Source: Mesostigma viride | Lineage: Eukaryota > Streptophyta > Mesostigmatophyceae > Mesostigmatales > Mesostigmataceae | Length of the DNA stretch: 64,000 nt | Assembly: GCA_009746045.1 (NCBI GenBank) | Contig: RPFO01000764.1 | Span: 343,501 to 407,500, forward strand | Reading direction: 5' to 3' | Translations under genes and position numbers: made by a program | Shown here: piece by piece, positions 20,140 to 31,345 of the stretch | Layout: each line of letters opens with the position of its first letter | Position numbering within the stretch: the stretch's first letter is position 1 | The notes under the pieces: model-generated | What the model was told of the DNA's origin: nothing | Databases searched by the model: none | What the model saw: only the letters and a program-made list of their open reading frames with translations

Positions 20140-23100
20140 TTATAAGGTTTGGTCTTCTGAAGACCTGCCCTCCCTGGCCTGCCCGCCATACGCGGCCCCT
20201 GATGAGATCGGCAGCTGATCCGGTGGCCCTGGCGCCTCCGCCCCCACCTCCATGTACGCGGCCATGGAGCGGTCATGAGACCCTGCATCCCTCTGTGCAG
20301 ACTCCCTCCAGGCATCCGTGAGACTCCCGACCCCGCTCAAGCGCCTGCGAGCGGCCGCCCTCGCCTTGCGCAGCCGCATGGCCCACGTCTTCCCTCTGCC
20401 CGAGCGAGAGCCGTGGGACCGATGGCCCCCGCCCGCATGCCCCGAGCCTCCCAGGGGGGAAAACACCCGGTACCGGGGACGTGACCTGCGCAGGAATTCT
20501 AAAAGCGGGGCGAACCACCCGGCGAAGACCCCCCTTGGCCGCAGGCCGCCATCATTCTGGTCACCGAGCAGGAGTGCCTGGATTTCTTCCAGCGTCCGAC
20601 CCTTGGTCTCTGGCATGGCCGCGTGCACGTACAGTCCACCCACCGCGGCGACCGCAGCAAACACGAGGAACCCGTAGGGGTGCAGCGCTCGGTGGATTGT
20701 CAGGAAAAGGGCGTCGGATGCGGCACCGGCCAAGAATAGCACGAGCGTGGCGGTGGCCACTGCGGCCGACTTGTGACGGAGGGAGAATAACTCGGAGACG
20801 ATGACCCAGTAGCCGGCGGCCCAGCTGGATGCGAAGCTGAAGATGAAGAGGCAGAGTGCGGAGACTAGAAGTAGCGGGCTGGCCATGGCTTCAGCGAGTG
20901 CGAGGACGGCCAGGAAGAGGCAGCACGCTGCAGGGGACCATGGGAGGACAAGGGGCAGCGGGGTAAAAGGGGTTTAGCAAGAAATCTAGCAGGGTAGTTT
21001 GGTAACAATGGCATGTGCCAAGGGATGGATATATGGCCATTAGTAAGCAGAAAGTCGAAGTGGAATGATACATGGATGGCACGCTACTATTATGCCACGT
21101 GTTTACCTTTATTGAGCAGCGCCAGTGTCCTGTTATGTCGTCATCCAAAACAGAGACAGGCGTGCAAGCCATGTGAAGCAATAACATTTCGGAAACACAG
21201 CGCTCAAGGTTACCAGACGCTGGCCCCCATCCGGCGCAAGCAGAAATGGGCACTTGGCACCAACGAGCATGTCAGCGACCCTACGAGGCTAACTCCCTGG
21301 GCATCTTTTCTGTACTTGCATTTCTAGCGCCACCATCCCCCATTCCGTTCCCCATCCCGAACACGCATTTTCCCTCCCTCCTACTCCCCTCCTCTCCCCA
21401 GGCCCCCCTGCCCCCCTGCCCCCCTGCCCCCCTGGCCCCCTGCCCCCCTGCCCCCCTGCCCCCCTGGCCCCCTGCCCCCCCGCCCTTCTATTCTGCTGCC
21501 CTGATTGTCCACCTGACCACCCCACGCCCTAACACCGCATGCCCTAACACCTGACCACACGCCCCGCAAAAGTACTAAATATTGCCCATGGACCGCCAAC
21601 TCAACCACCACCTGCCCCCACGCACCAGCACTCCCCGCCAGCAGCAACGCGCGCCGGCCGACCGTGTCCAACAGCGCCATGCTCAGCAGTATCCCCGTGA
21701 GCTTGAACGAGGTCACCAGTGCCGTGAACAAGACCCCCGCGCTCTCGTCCCCCCCATCCTCCCCCTGGCTGGCCAACGAGGAAGCCCCAGCAAGACTGCC
21801 GCCTCTCGCACGGCTACTGCTACTGCTACCGACTGCGTCCATGTACATGCCGGGCGCCGCCGCCCCCAACGGCTGCGCGCCACTGCTGGCCGCGCCGCCC
21901 ACGACTGTGCCCGCACTGCCCATCTGCACGATGAGCTTTGGGCCGTACGCGATCACCGACGTGGACGCCATGCCCTGGTTGAACAGTGCGAGGCAGCAGG
22001 CCAGCGCGAGGGGCCCGCCCTCGGGACCACGGACCAGTTCCCCCATGTCCCGTGCCATGCGCCGCAGGGCGCCCCATAGGCTCGTGGGCAGCATGGGCAA
22101 TTGGTCCTTGCCGTGGCAGGCCGACGACACTTCGGGAGACACGCACGGCGACAGGGCCCCGCCATGATGATGGTGATGATGGTGCTGGTGCTGCTGGTGG
22201 TGGTGGTGATGGTGGTGCAATCGCATGTGACAGGAGGTTGGCCTGGCGGTCCATGCTCGAGAGGCATCTTTGCTGGGTGCCACCCCCATGGGCACCATCT
22301 CAGTGCTAATAAAGTTGGCTGCCGTCACATCCGAGTTGCGGCTGCTGCGGCGGCTGCTGCGGCGACTTGTAAAGGAGCCGCCCCCGTAGGGCACCGCCCA
22401 AGGCTGGGCCACTACCCCCATTTGGTTTCTGCTGAACTCCGCACCCACGCCGCGATCCCCTCCACTGGCCACCCGGCAGCAGCCTGTACATGCAAGCCCC
22501 GCTGCTGCCGCTGCTGTGCTGCCCGCCCTGCAACCCATCTCCCCCCCCTGCCTGTGCTCCTCCTCATCCCCCCCCGGCGCGTCCTCCACCAGGCCCCACC
22601 CATGCCGCCGATAGAAGAATGCCATGAGGCCGTGCCGGCCCAGCCATCGCCGCCAGCTCGGTACCCGCTGACTGCTGCTGGCCGCACACGCGGGGCAGCA
22701 CGGAGCGCACATGCAACACCCACAGCCGTTGTCGCCATGCCCCTGGCATGGCCCCTCGTCATCCTCGCTCCCCGACCCTGGATCACTCGTGCTGTACGCC
22801 GACGGCTGGAGCACGGGGAGCGCCATAATCCGGTCCAGGGACCCTGCACGAGAAACGTGGCCCCCCCTCACGTCACGGCCACCGTCATACGTCCGCCGCC
22901 GCCGACGCGGACAAGGCCTCTCGATACTTGGGACGCTCTCCCCGCCGTCATAGGTCTGGCGGCGCGGTCGTGACGGCGGCATGTCCAACGACTGATGGGG
23001 CAAGCGGCCGCGGCGGCCGGAGACTATCCCCGGACCCGCAACCACCCCCCGAGTCGGGTTCGGGAAACCGACCCCCGCCGCCCCCTCCACGCCGTGCCTC

Positions 23101-26100
23101 TGCAACACGGATAGGTTAGAGGGGACGGAGAAGACCCTGCGGAGAGAGGAACCATCTGGCGGGGGCTGATTCTTGGGAAACGGGCTGGGTAGCCAGTGCG
23201 CGGACCGGCTACGCATCCACGCGCGACCCCCCTCGGAACCCTCCCCCCCCCATCCCCCCATCCTGCCCACCACGGCAAGGACCGACATCGGGAGGTACTT
23301 CCAGGGCGACTCCCGACCGGCCAGCTTGGGGGGATCGGCGGGGGGGGTCGGCCCGCGCATCATCTCCGGGGATGCCCCCCCCCAAGGTCGCACGCTCTGT
23401 AGCGGCATGAGGCTGGCACGGGCAAGCACGTGGCCTGGCCGGGTACGGCTCCCTCCACTTGATGCGCTTGCCGGGTCTTCATCAATGAACACCTCAGGCT
23501 CTGATTCCAACGCTTCGGGAGACAACACCGCCGGCGACGAGCCGGAGTGTCGCTGGCCCCCGAAACTGCGCGCCATCGCGTGCGAGTGCAAGCTACCAGG
23601 CAGCTTCCGGCCTCCAAAGGACATCACCAGCTGGCGGGCGAGCGCGGTGGGGGACGCGCCGGCGCCTTCCATGCCTCGCTGGCCATCCTCCCGGGCGCCC
23701 GCCATCACTGTGTCAACCCCTGGTTTATAGTACATGTACTGTGGCTCTGCAACGCCGAATGACTCTGCGGGCGCCTGCGTGACTCCCTCTCCCTGCACAA
23801 GCCCCCATGAGGGCCCTGACCCGGAACAAGGTCCAGCCTCGGACAAGTTTCCTGCCCTGCAAGCAGCCGCCACATCATCCCCTCCCACAGAGCCCTTGGG
23901 TGTGATCTCCACGATCGAGGGCGGCCCTGAGCTGTAACCGGCGCTCACCTGGGGCCGGCCGGACGCTGACGCAATCCTGTCCGATGTAACTCGCGAGTCG
24001 GTCGACCGCGATGATGTCAGCGAGGAAGAACGGCGGAAATCGATGGGAGGAAGCGCACTGCCGGACCCTTTCACACCAGCCGCCGACCGGTCGAGCCCAG
24101 GGTGAACCGGGGCCGGCCTTCCCGACAGGGACCCTGGGGGCCCCGCGCGCAGGCTCTCGCTGCTGCTCGTGCGGACCGTACCCATGCCGTGCCAGAGCTG
24201 CGGCGGGCCGGGCCTGCCCGACAGGGACCCAAAGGGTGCCGGCGTACACAGGCTCTCCAGGCTGCCGCTGTGCCGCGCCGGCGGACCGTACCCGTGGTGT
24301 GCGGGGGCCGACCGAGCTGACAGGAACCCGGGGGACGACCCTCGCAGGCTCTCGAAGCTGCCGCTACGGGACTCCGAGCCATGCCAGGGAGGTGTCGGGC
24401 TTGGCCTGCCCGGCGGGGGCCCTGGGCCCCAGACCCGTATGCTGTCAAAGCTGTCGCTGCAAGGCGCGACCGCACCGGAGGTGAGAGGAGGCCTCCGGGT
24501 GCCCTCGCTGAGGCGCGCATCGCTCGGGCTGACTCGACCCACAGAAGGCCCCATCTCCCTTCCAAACCCCTTCATCTGCAGGAGCGCGTCCAGCGTGGGC
24601 GGGCCACTTGGCTCCTTTCTCTTGTGCCGCTTGCGCCGGCGCTTGCCCCGCTCGTGCCCGCGTTGCGGCGGCGCCTCCTGTGGCCAGCAGCGGACTGCAT
24701 CACCCCCCACCCCCCACTCCCACCGACTCCCTCGATAGCCTGCCTCTCTGCGCGAACCATGAATGCCCCCCTCCCCCCCCTGGCTGGCATGCCCATGCCT
24801 CCCTGCGATCATGGCCGCCAGCTCGGCCTCCCTTACGCTGTCCCACACCGCGAGCAGCTCCCCCTCCACGTCGGCCGCCAGCTCGTCCTGAACGTCCCCA
24901 GGCGGGTACCCGTACGGTCCAGGGTCCTGCCTTGGCTGGAGGAACCCCCCCCCCCGAATGGACATGAGCGCCGCCCTCGCGTCGTCCACCCGCCCTTGCT
25001 GCAGAAGCCAGCGGGGCGACTCGCACAGCAGGCAGGGGGCGAGCAGCAGCAGAAGGCCCAGCACCAGTGCCAGCCCAAGCATGAGCCGCCAGTTCAAGCC
25101 CGAGGGGTCGGGCAGGTTGCCCAAGTGCGGGGGGTGGTCGACACCCCGGTCTAGGCCCAGCCTTGATGCGAACAGGGCCGCTGAATCGGCCAGGGGCCCT
25201 GCTGGGCCGAGCGCCCAGTCGGCTACCTGGGCAGCCAGCATGCCGAGCGCCAGCATTACCTCGTAGAGAGAGACGATGGCACCCCTCACGCACGCGGGCG
25301 CCACCTCGGAGAGGTAGGTGGGAACCACAATGGCGGACATGCCAATGCTGGCAACGCACCGATGGGAGTGGTGGTGGTGGTGGGGTGGTGGGGTGGTGGG
25401 GTGGTGGGGTGGTGGGGTGGTGGGGTGGTGGGGTGGTGGGGTGGTGGGGTGGTGGGAAGGGCGGGATGGTGGGGTCGGGTGGGGGTGGTGGGAAGGGCGG
25501 GATGGTGGGGACAGGTGATGGGGGCGGGGGCAAGACAGGATGAACGGAGGATGGGGGCGGAAGGTGAGGGGGATGGGGGAAGGGGCGGGGGTGGAGATGG
25601 GAGAAGACGCGGGGGCATGGGGCAACGTAACACGTTAGTGCTCAGGTTGGTGTAAGGCAGGGCGCTGCAGGGGGTATGGTACCATGGCTCGTGGCGTGAA
25701 GGGAATACCCAGCTGGTAGCGACAAGAAAAGTGACAGTGGCAGTGGCCGTGGCGGCAACATGCCAGTACGGTTGGGGACTAGGGTACGCGCTGCTGGGAA
25801 GTAAGCGCGGCCACATTGCACATCGCTAACACCTCGCTGCGCATGGTCACTATGTGGGTGGGACTATGGCCGGGCACGTATGGTGACCATGCAGCAGCTA
25901 GTTTGGGCGGCATTTTTCATGGCATAACGCAGTTACATTGGGCAGAATGGGCCAGGCACGTGGGGCATGATGGGCCAGGGCTATGAGAATCACCAGGTCC
26001 GTAACTCTTACATCCGATACAACCCAACGTCCGAAACCGGCACCGTGCGCCAAGCCTGTCGGGCGACAGCAGCACGCAAAAGCCACACCCAAGGGTCTAC

Positions 26101-27508
26101 TAGAGGCAGGTGGAGCAACCTGTTCACTTCGCTTAGGAATAAAGGTACTGGGAAGGAGCATTTGCACGCCCCGTATCGGGCGAGATTTGCTACTGCAGCT
26201 TGCACGTGGTGGCCGGCAGCACGAGTGCATGCCCTCATGCCCTCCCATGAGCGCCTTAAGCCAGGCGTCTCCGCCCCCGTCCAAAAGAAAAAAGGTAAAA
26301 TATCCAGCCAAATCACAATACCCAACGGCACTGTTACAGGGCCCACTTGCAGGTCATTTCCCCTCCGATTGCCTTTCCAGCGCTCGTTTTGCTTCCTCGT
26401 CCCCTCCACTGGCCCCCCACGTCACTCCCCCCATCTTATCACCCATGATGACCACTGTTACGCCCCGTTAACTCCCACCCTGGCTGTCTTCCCCGATTCT
26501 ACTGTGTCACAAGTCAACCACTACTGGGTGATTTCCGAGTTTCTGGTTGCCTACTACACAGCCTCCCTTCCAAGCTGCCAAGTCCCCTGCACCTCAGGCC
26601 CTTCCCCCCCGGCCTCCCCATCAAGCACTGCCCACACCACGCACCCACCACCTGCACACAAATCCCACTTCCCAAACTCCACGCTTTGACCCCTGTGGTT
26701 AGTACCCCAGCGTGCCTCCTGCAATATCAAGCAACTCCCCACAAGTAAACAGCCAGGTTGTATTTGGCAGCTGCCACCACGTAGAATTACTAGGAGGAAG
26801 AAGCTGATGTGGGTGGCCACCAGATATGGCCAATTCTGGCATCTTTAAAAGAAACCAATGGCTTTTCTGTTCATGGAAGTCATTTAGCTGATCAAAAAGC
26901 AAGAGAAAAAAGGGACACAAAAAGATGAGGATCTTCACCTGGGTACACATCAACGTTCCAATGAGGGGCATTGGTGAGGGGGAAAAAAACATGCACCGAG
27001 CTGCTTACCCGATGCCCACGACGAATCGCCCGAGAATGAGAACGCTCACACGCGAGCAGTAAGCCATCAGGACAGGGCCCAGGCAATAGGGTATCGCATC
27101 GGCGAAGATTGCACTTTTCCTGCCGTAGACCATCATTATTGCGGCTCCGAGGACAGCGCCGACCATTGCCCCCACCTGCATCAGTGATCATTGTTAAGGT
27201 TTACAAGCATTGCGTGTTAAAGGCTCCCGTGACGCAGTCTACGTGTAAATTAAGTCAATGTAAAGCCTAACCGTGCGCGACGCACACTTTCAATACTGGA
27301 ACAACGTTTGGGCAGAGCACCACTTTACATAGTCGGAGCAGGCTTTTGTGCATGGACGTACTTTTGTAATGCTGACAATAACAGCCTCCAGCTTCTCAGA
27401 AGGATCAAAAGTGTGTTCAATGCCGAAAAGAGCGGGGCCAATGACCCCCAGGTCATATCCAAATAACCACCCCCCCACTCCCGCTAAGGCTAGAATTGCG
27501 AGCTTCAT
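20140..27508 (-). CDS. Sugar-transporter-type MFS protein with a ~990-residue central loop
   Basis: Four exons: 27508-27362, 27175-27009, 25347-21551 and 20927-20140. The phases agree and the sum is 4,899 nt (1,632 aa). A start 15 codons upstream (27553) is possible. TM1 carries GWLFGYDLGVIGPAL. Exon 2 has the loop motif YGRKSA and ends GRFVVGI; exon 3 continues GIGMSAIVVPTYLSEVAP. ESPRW closes TM6 (about residue 215). TM7 starts near 1217 (ALACCLALFNQGM), TM8-9 carry LLDTVGRRALLL, and PETKGRTLEEIQ follows TM12 (about 1476). These are sugar porter signatures: proton-coupled or facilitated sugar or polyol transport; substrate unknown. The TM6-TM7 loop is Ser/Pro/Gly-rich with a His run and four imperfect repeats. 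The exon 3 donor (CAG/GTGTTA) is the least certain junction. A (CCACC)n-like tract abuts the exon 3 acceptor. Confidence 0.85.
21395..21485. repeat. CCCCCTG-type minisatellite in MFS intron 3
   Basis: Tandem CCCCCTGC/CCCCCTGG units lie just downstream of the exon 3 donor on the minus-strand gene. Its GGQGGRGA-like translation is a shadow. Confidence 0.8.
25365..25515. repeat. GGTGGTGGG minisatellite in MFS intron 2
   Basis: GTGGTGGGGTGGTGGG units stand about 20 bp upstream (in the gene's sense) of the exon 3 acceptor. Read on the minus strand they make a CCACCCCACCA tract that may serve as an unusual pyrimidine-poor acceptor context. Confidence 0.75.
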
Positions 27509-27879
27509 CTCTCCGAGATGAAAAGCCCTACGCGGACGGGAATGGCAAGGCACACTACATTTGTATTATTTTGTCCATCGCATTCTCAAGCTTTTCTGGT
27601 TCGGTCGTGGCGTGGCACCCGCTGCATGCCACGGTGCGGCTCGCCTCGTGCCTGATGGAGTGAGCAGTAAAATTTTCGATAGCGATCAACAGTCTCGGAT
27701 GTCGGGGAAAGCGTGTTGCCAGCTTGGCAAATCATGAAGATGAAGTAAAAGAAGCCTTGACAATCGTGACTCATCCCACGGAAAAGCGCAACATGGGTTG
27801 GTAGTTCAAATACTTCGGACGGTACGAGTTAGTAGACATTGACTCCCAGGCTCGACATGACCTACAGTTTTCCGGGTAA

Positions 27880-27965
27880 ATCCTTGGGTAAATGGGTATT
27901 TTCCGGGTAAATGGGTATTTTTATTAACCAATAGGAATATCATTAGGTTAAGAGGTACCACGTAT
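27880..27965 (-). repeat. LINE 3' terminal repeat (AATACCCATTTACCC type)
   Basis: On the minus strand the 3' UTR of the 28-kb LINE ends with CAGCTGGTCGATACGTGGTA, then ATTGGTTAATAAAAATACCC and repeated TACCCATTTACCC units. The same string (CAGCTGGTCGCTAC, ATTGGTTAATAAAATACCC) lies at 30225-30320, directly upstream of the truncated ORF2. Confidence 0.6.
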
Positions 27966-28010
27966 CGACCAGCTGGTTACCCTCTGAGGGTAGTGTGATA
28001 GGTGAAAGGT

Positions 28011-30215
28011 TTAGAAAGGAGCATTGTGTGACCAGGGGAGCCAAGTGACGCGCGTAAGGTCACCGTGAGGAATGCAAGTAAACACCCTGTTGCGTCCCAG
28101 GAGTGCATGGAAGAGCTCCAAGGGGCTGGGCCTGTCATTGTTGGGGCCGGGGTCCCACACCTTGTATTGTTCTTGCGCCAAGAGCCAAGCGCGACGCGGC
28201 ATTGCTGAGTTCCAGAGGAAGATAATCCGCCTCACCACGGCGGCTTTGGTGTATTCGTGCCGCACTTTGAAAACCGTCTCGTTCCGGATAGTCCAGATCG
28301 CGTATATGAGCATATTAGTTCGGATCAGAATATTAGTTCGGAGCCATACCCAGGCTAGTTGACTGTCGGATAGCTCCTCCCCGGGGGTCCCCGCCATACC
28401 GAATATGATACAACGCACGGATAGCGTTAGTGTGGAATGTGGTAGCGCGGTCCATGCGGACCATACGTTAAACAACCATTGCCACACCCCGCTCACTTGG
28501 CAGTAGAGAAAGCGGTGCTCAATTGTTTCCGAAGGGAAGGTGCACAGGCATGTCGCATCGTGGTGAAACCGGCTGCTGAGGGTCGCGTTTACCCCGATGG
28601 CTCTGTGCAGTAAAAGATGTTGAATGTCGGTCGCTCTGCGGTCCACCAAAGGGTGATCGACCGCCAGGGTGATAAGTTTAATCCAACTATATCCAGGCCA
28701 TTGAAAGCCCCATCGTGGGCGGCCAGGGTGGAGCTTATGGTTCTCGTGCAATAAAATGTCATAACCCCATTCTGCCGTGTACTCGTAAAGACATTTGCTG
28801 ATCCTAGACATCCCCTTGGTCAGGGTCCAGCCAAATTCCAGGGGGTCCAATGGTAAAGTATCCAATCTCGTATTGCCTACGTGTAACCAAGTGATGGCCT
28901 CCGCCGGGGTCGTGGGGTCCGGCTGGAACATGCAGGACCTTGATACTAACCACGGGACCATCCGGATACGGTGACATTGGTGGGCTGGAAGACAGACACA
29001 TAATGTCGCCAACTGATTGAGGCAACCATTGTGGCCTGGAAGGGTGTCGGCCACTTGGACTTGAATTCCGGCCGGAGGCAACACTCCCCGGACCAGACCT
29101 TTGCATGTGGATGTGATCCCGTCTGGGTAAAAACTGATCCAATCACCCGGTTGGAGGGCCTTGCGTGGGGCCATCATCAGAGCATGCCATGTAGCTGGGA
29201 TGGCCTGGATGAGGGTGTTCCAAGCGTGTAGCGATGGCATGTTTTGCACCCAAGCATTAACTTCAGTGTATGCCCGTAACCGATATCTGTCCCCCTGCCA
29301 CGCGTAGAGATCGAGCACTCTCAGAACAGGGGGTGATGCGCACAGGAAGCCAGCATAAGGGTTGTGCCCATGTAACGTGCCCAAGGGCTTGCGCGCATTG
29401 TCCACGATCAAATCATTGAAATAAAGAATCTGTCGTGCAACCTCCTCACGAGTGGTGGGAAAAACGAGGCGCCCAGGTTTGAGCTTGTGATAACCTAACC
29501 ATAGGCGCGACCAGTACCAGGGGAGCCCCTTGTATGATATCAGTGTGCAGCCAAGTACTCCAGCGTCAAGGTGCCATGATGTGCCATTAGCATGGGTGTA
29601 CAATAGCGGAGAGAGACTCTTTTGCCAACAGGCAGCCAGGGTGCGTGTTCACTTCCATGTACACGCTGATCACTTGTTTAGCATACATCGACCACAATTA
29701 AGCGCCATTGTATGTTGTGTAGCCCTAGACCACCGTGCAACCATGACATAAAGGACATATCCCGGCTTATCCAACCATGTACCGTGTGAGATATCAAACC
29801 TTTCTGTTTCCAAACAAAATTGCTGCCGATGCGTTGGATAAGCTGTATGGTATGATCGTTGGGAGGGTGTGCCAGACAGTAGTATAAAACCTTGGAGAAC
29901 AAGAGTTGGTTGACGATTAGTGCTTTTCCTCGTAAGCTCATCCGCTGGACGCCACCCCACCGCCCTGCCGTGAGGAGCACTCCTGCAAGTTTGCCCACGT
30001 GGTTGGTTTCGTCATATAAAAACGCACGATGTTCAGCCAAACGTCCCTCTGGCGTGCAGCCAATGGGGCAATTGTGCAAAAGATGGTGTTCACCTGGTTT
30101 GACCCATGTCATGGCCAGGTGAGAGGGGTTTATCCGAGATGGGTTGGGTTTGCCGATGTGCAGTCCCGTGGATTTTTGCACATTACAACGTTGTTGTGAG
30201 GCCACAGAGTACGTG
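28011..30215 (-). pseudogene. 5'-truncated LINE ORF2 (reverse transcriptase C-terminal half), one frameshift
   Basis: Two frames, 30205-29678 and 29603-28011, form one ORF2 broken by a frameshift near 29640-29680. The first begins after the catalytic palm and carries MSLRGKALIVNQLLFSKVLY, IGSNFVWKQKG and LHGGLGLHNIQWR, typical of the RT thumb region. The second (530 aa) ends with a zf-RVT-like zinc finger (LLHRAIGVNATL, then CTFPSETIEHRFLYC, about residues 355-390). The first domain is entered without a 5' part, so the copy is 5'-truncated. It belongs to a plant/algal L1-like group, distinct from the other LINE ends in the window, and lacks their RRW-PVGKP C-terminus. Confidence 0.8.
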
Positions 30216-30469
30216 TTGATATTTTATTAACCAATGGGGGGAAGGTAAATGGGTATTTTATTAACCAATGGGGAGACCTCTAGAGACATGGGTACTAAGT
30301 AGCGACCAGCTGCTTACTCAGCGTCTTACTCAATCATACACACAATCAGAAACACTGACAATCTGACATGCAATCTGCTATCCGCCCCTCGGCCAAATCT
30401 CTGCATCAGCGTCAAATTCGATGACTTGGATTTGGTCTGTGCCTTTGACTGCCTTCGCCCTACAGCGAA

Positions 30470-30940
30470 TCCCTACAGCGAACTGTACAGCCTGCGCCTA
30501 CAGTACAGTACAGTTGTTGTTGGTGTTGTTGTTGTGTCCCACGCCGCACATGGGCAGCAGAGAATCAGTATCTGCTGCAGTCTCTGCTGTGCCCTTGGGC
30601 GGCGTGGGACACAACAACAACAACAACAACAACAACTGTACTGTACAGAGTAACGACGGCCACTATAGATTCTCTGTTGCCCTTGGGCGGCGTGGGACAC
30701 AACAACAACAACAACAACAGAGTACAGTCATTCACGCCTTAAGTTGGGTTGGCTTAAGTTGGGTCGAATTGAATTCCGGCGTTCTTAGTTCAAAGTGGTT
30801 CAGAATACTATGTTTGAGTATCTTTAGTTCAAATTAGTAGAATTTAGTAGAGTCATTCACGCCTTAAGTTGGGTTCACGCCTTAAGTTGGGTTGACCCCT
30901 CAAAAACCACGAACCCAACTTAAGTGAATGACTGTAACGA
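30470..30940. repeat. Fold-back region with CAA/GTT trinucleotide arms
   Basis: The arm at about 30503-30548 (ACAGTACAGTACAG, GTT repeats, GTGTCCCACGCCGC) is inverted at about 30599-30652 (GCGGCGTGGGACAC, CAA repeats, CTGTACTGTACAG). The second arm is then repeated directly at about 30685-30725. A further inverted pair, AGTCATTCACGCCTTAAGTT and AACCCAACTTAAGTGAATGACT-like sequence, spans 30848-30935. No coding content. Confidence 0.65.
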
Positions 30941-31345
30941 AAGCAACGACACGGCGACACGGGATGCTTTTGTTTTGGGTTAGGGTCCCAGAAGGTACAT
31001 GCGAGGTGGATCCTACAGTACAGTACAGGTCGCTGACGCGGGCATTCGCCCACTGGATCAAGAGTTCAAGACTCCGTAATCGGGCGACTGTCGACCTGTT
31101 AACCAGCGATGAAATAAAACTGACTGACGGGCGTCAGGCGGGCTTTCGAGGACGAACGTTCTGAAGGACACAGCAAAATGAAGTGGTAAATCTCAGCTCG
31201 GCCATATTCGAAGCCTGCATCTGCTACGTATCTGATCAAATCAAATTCCCTTTCCACGAAATCGCACCCTACGTCAAGCCCGTGTGCGCGAGGTGTGATT
31301 AGTTCCTAAAAGGGCACACCAAGCCTTGAGACACTGTCGGCAACC

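Noticed and set aside
22101-25154. Long plus-strand frames (165-290 codons) at 21.6-25.2 kb
   Set aside because: GC-rich antisense shadows of the MFS transporter exon 3.
30476-31035. Possible second hAT-like element bounded by CAGCGAACTGTAC and CAGCGACCTGTAC
   Set aside because: The ends are similar, but no target-site duplication is visible and the intervening sequence is itself repetitive.
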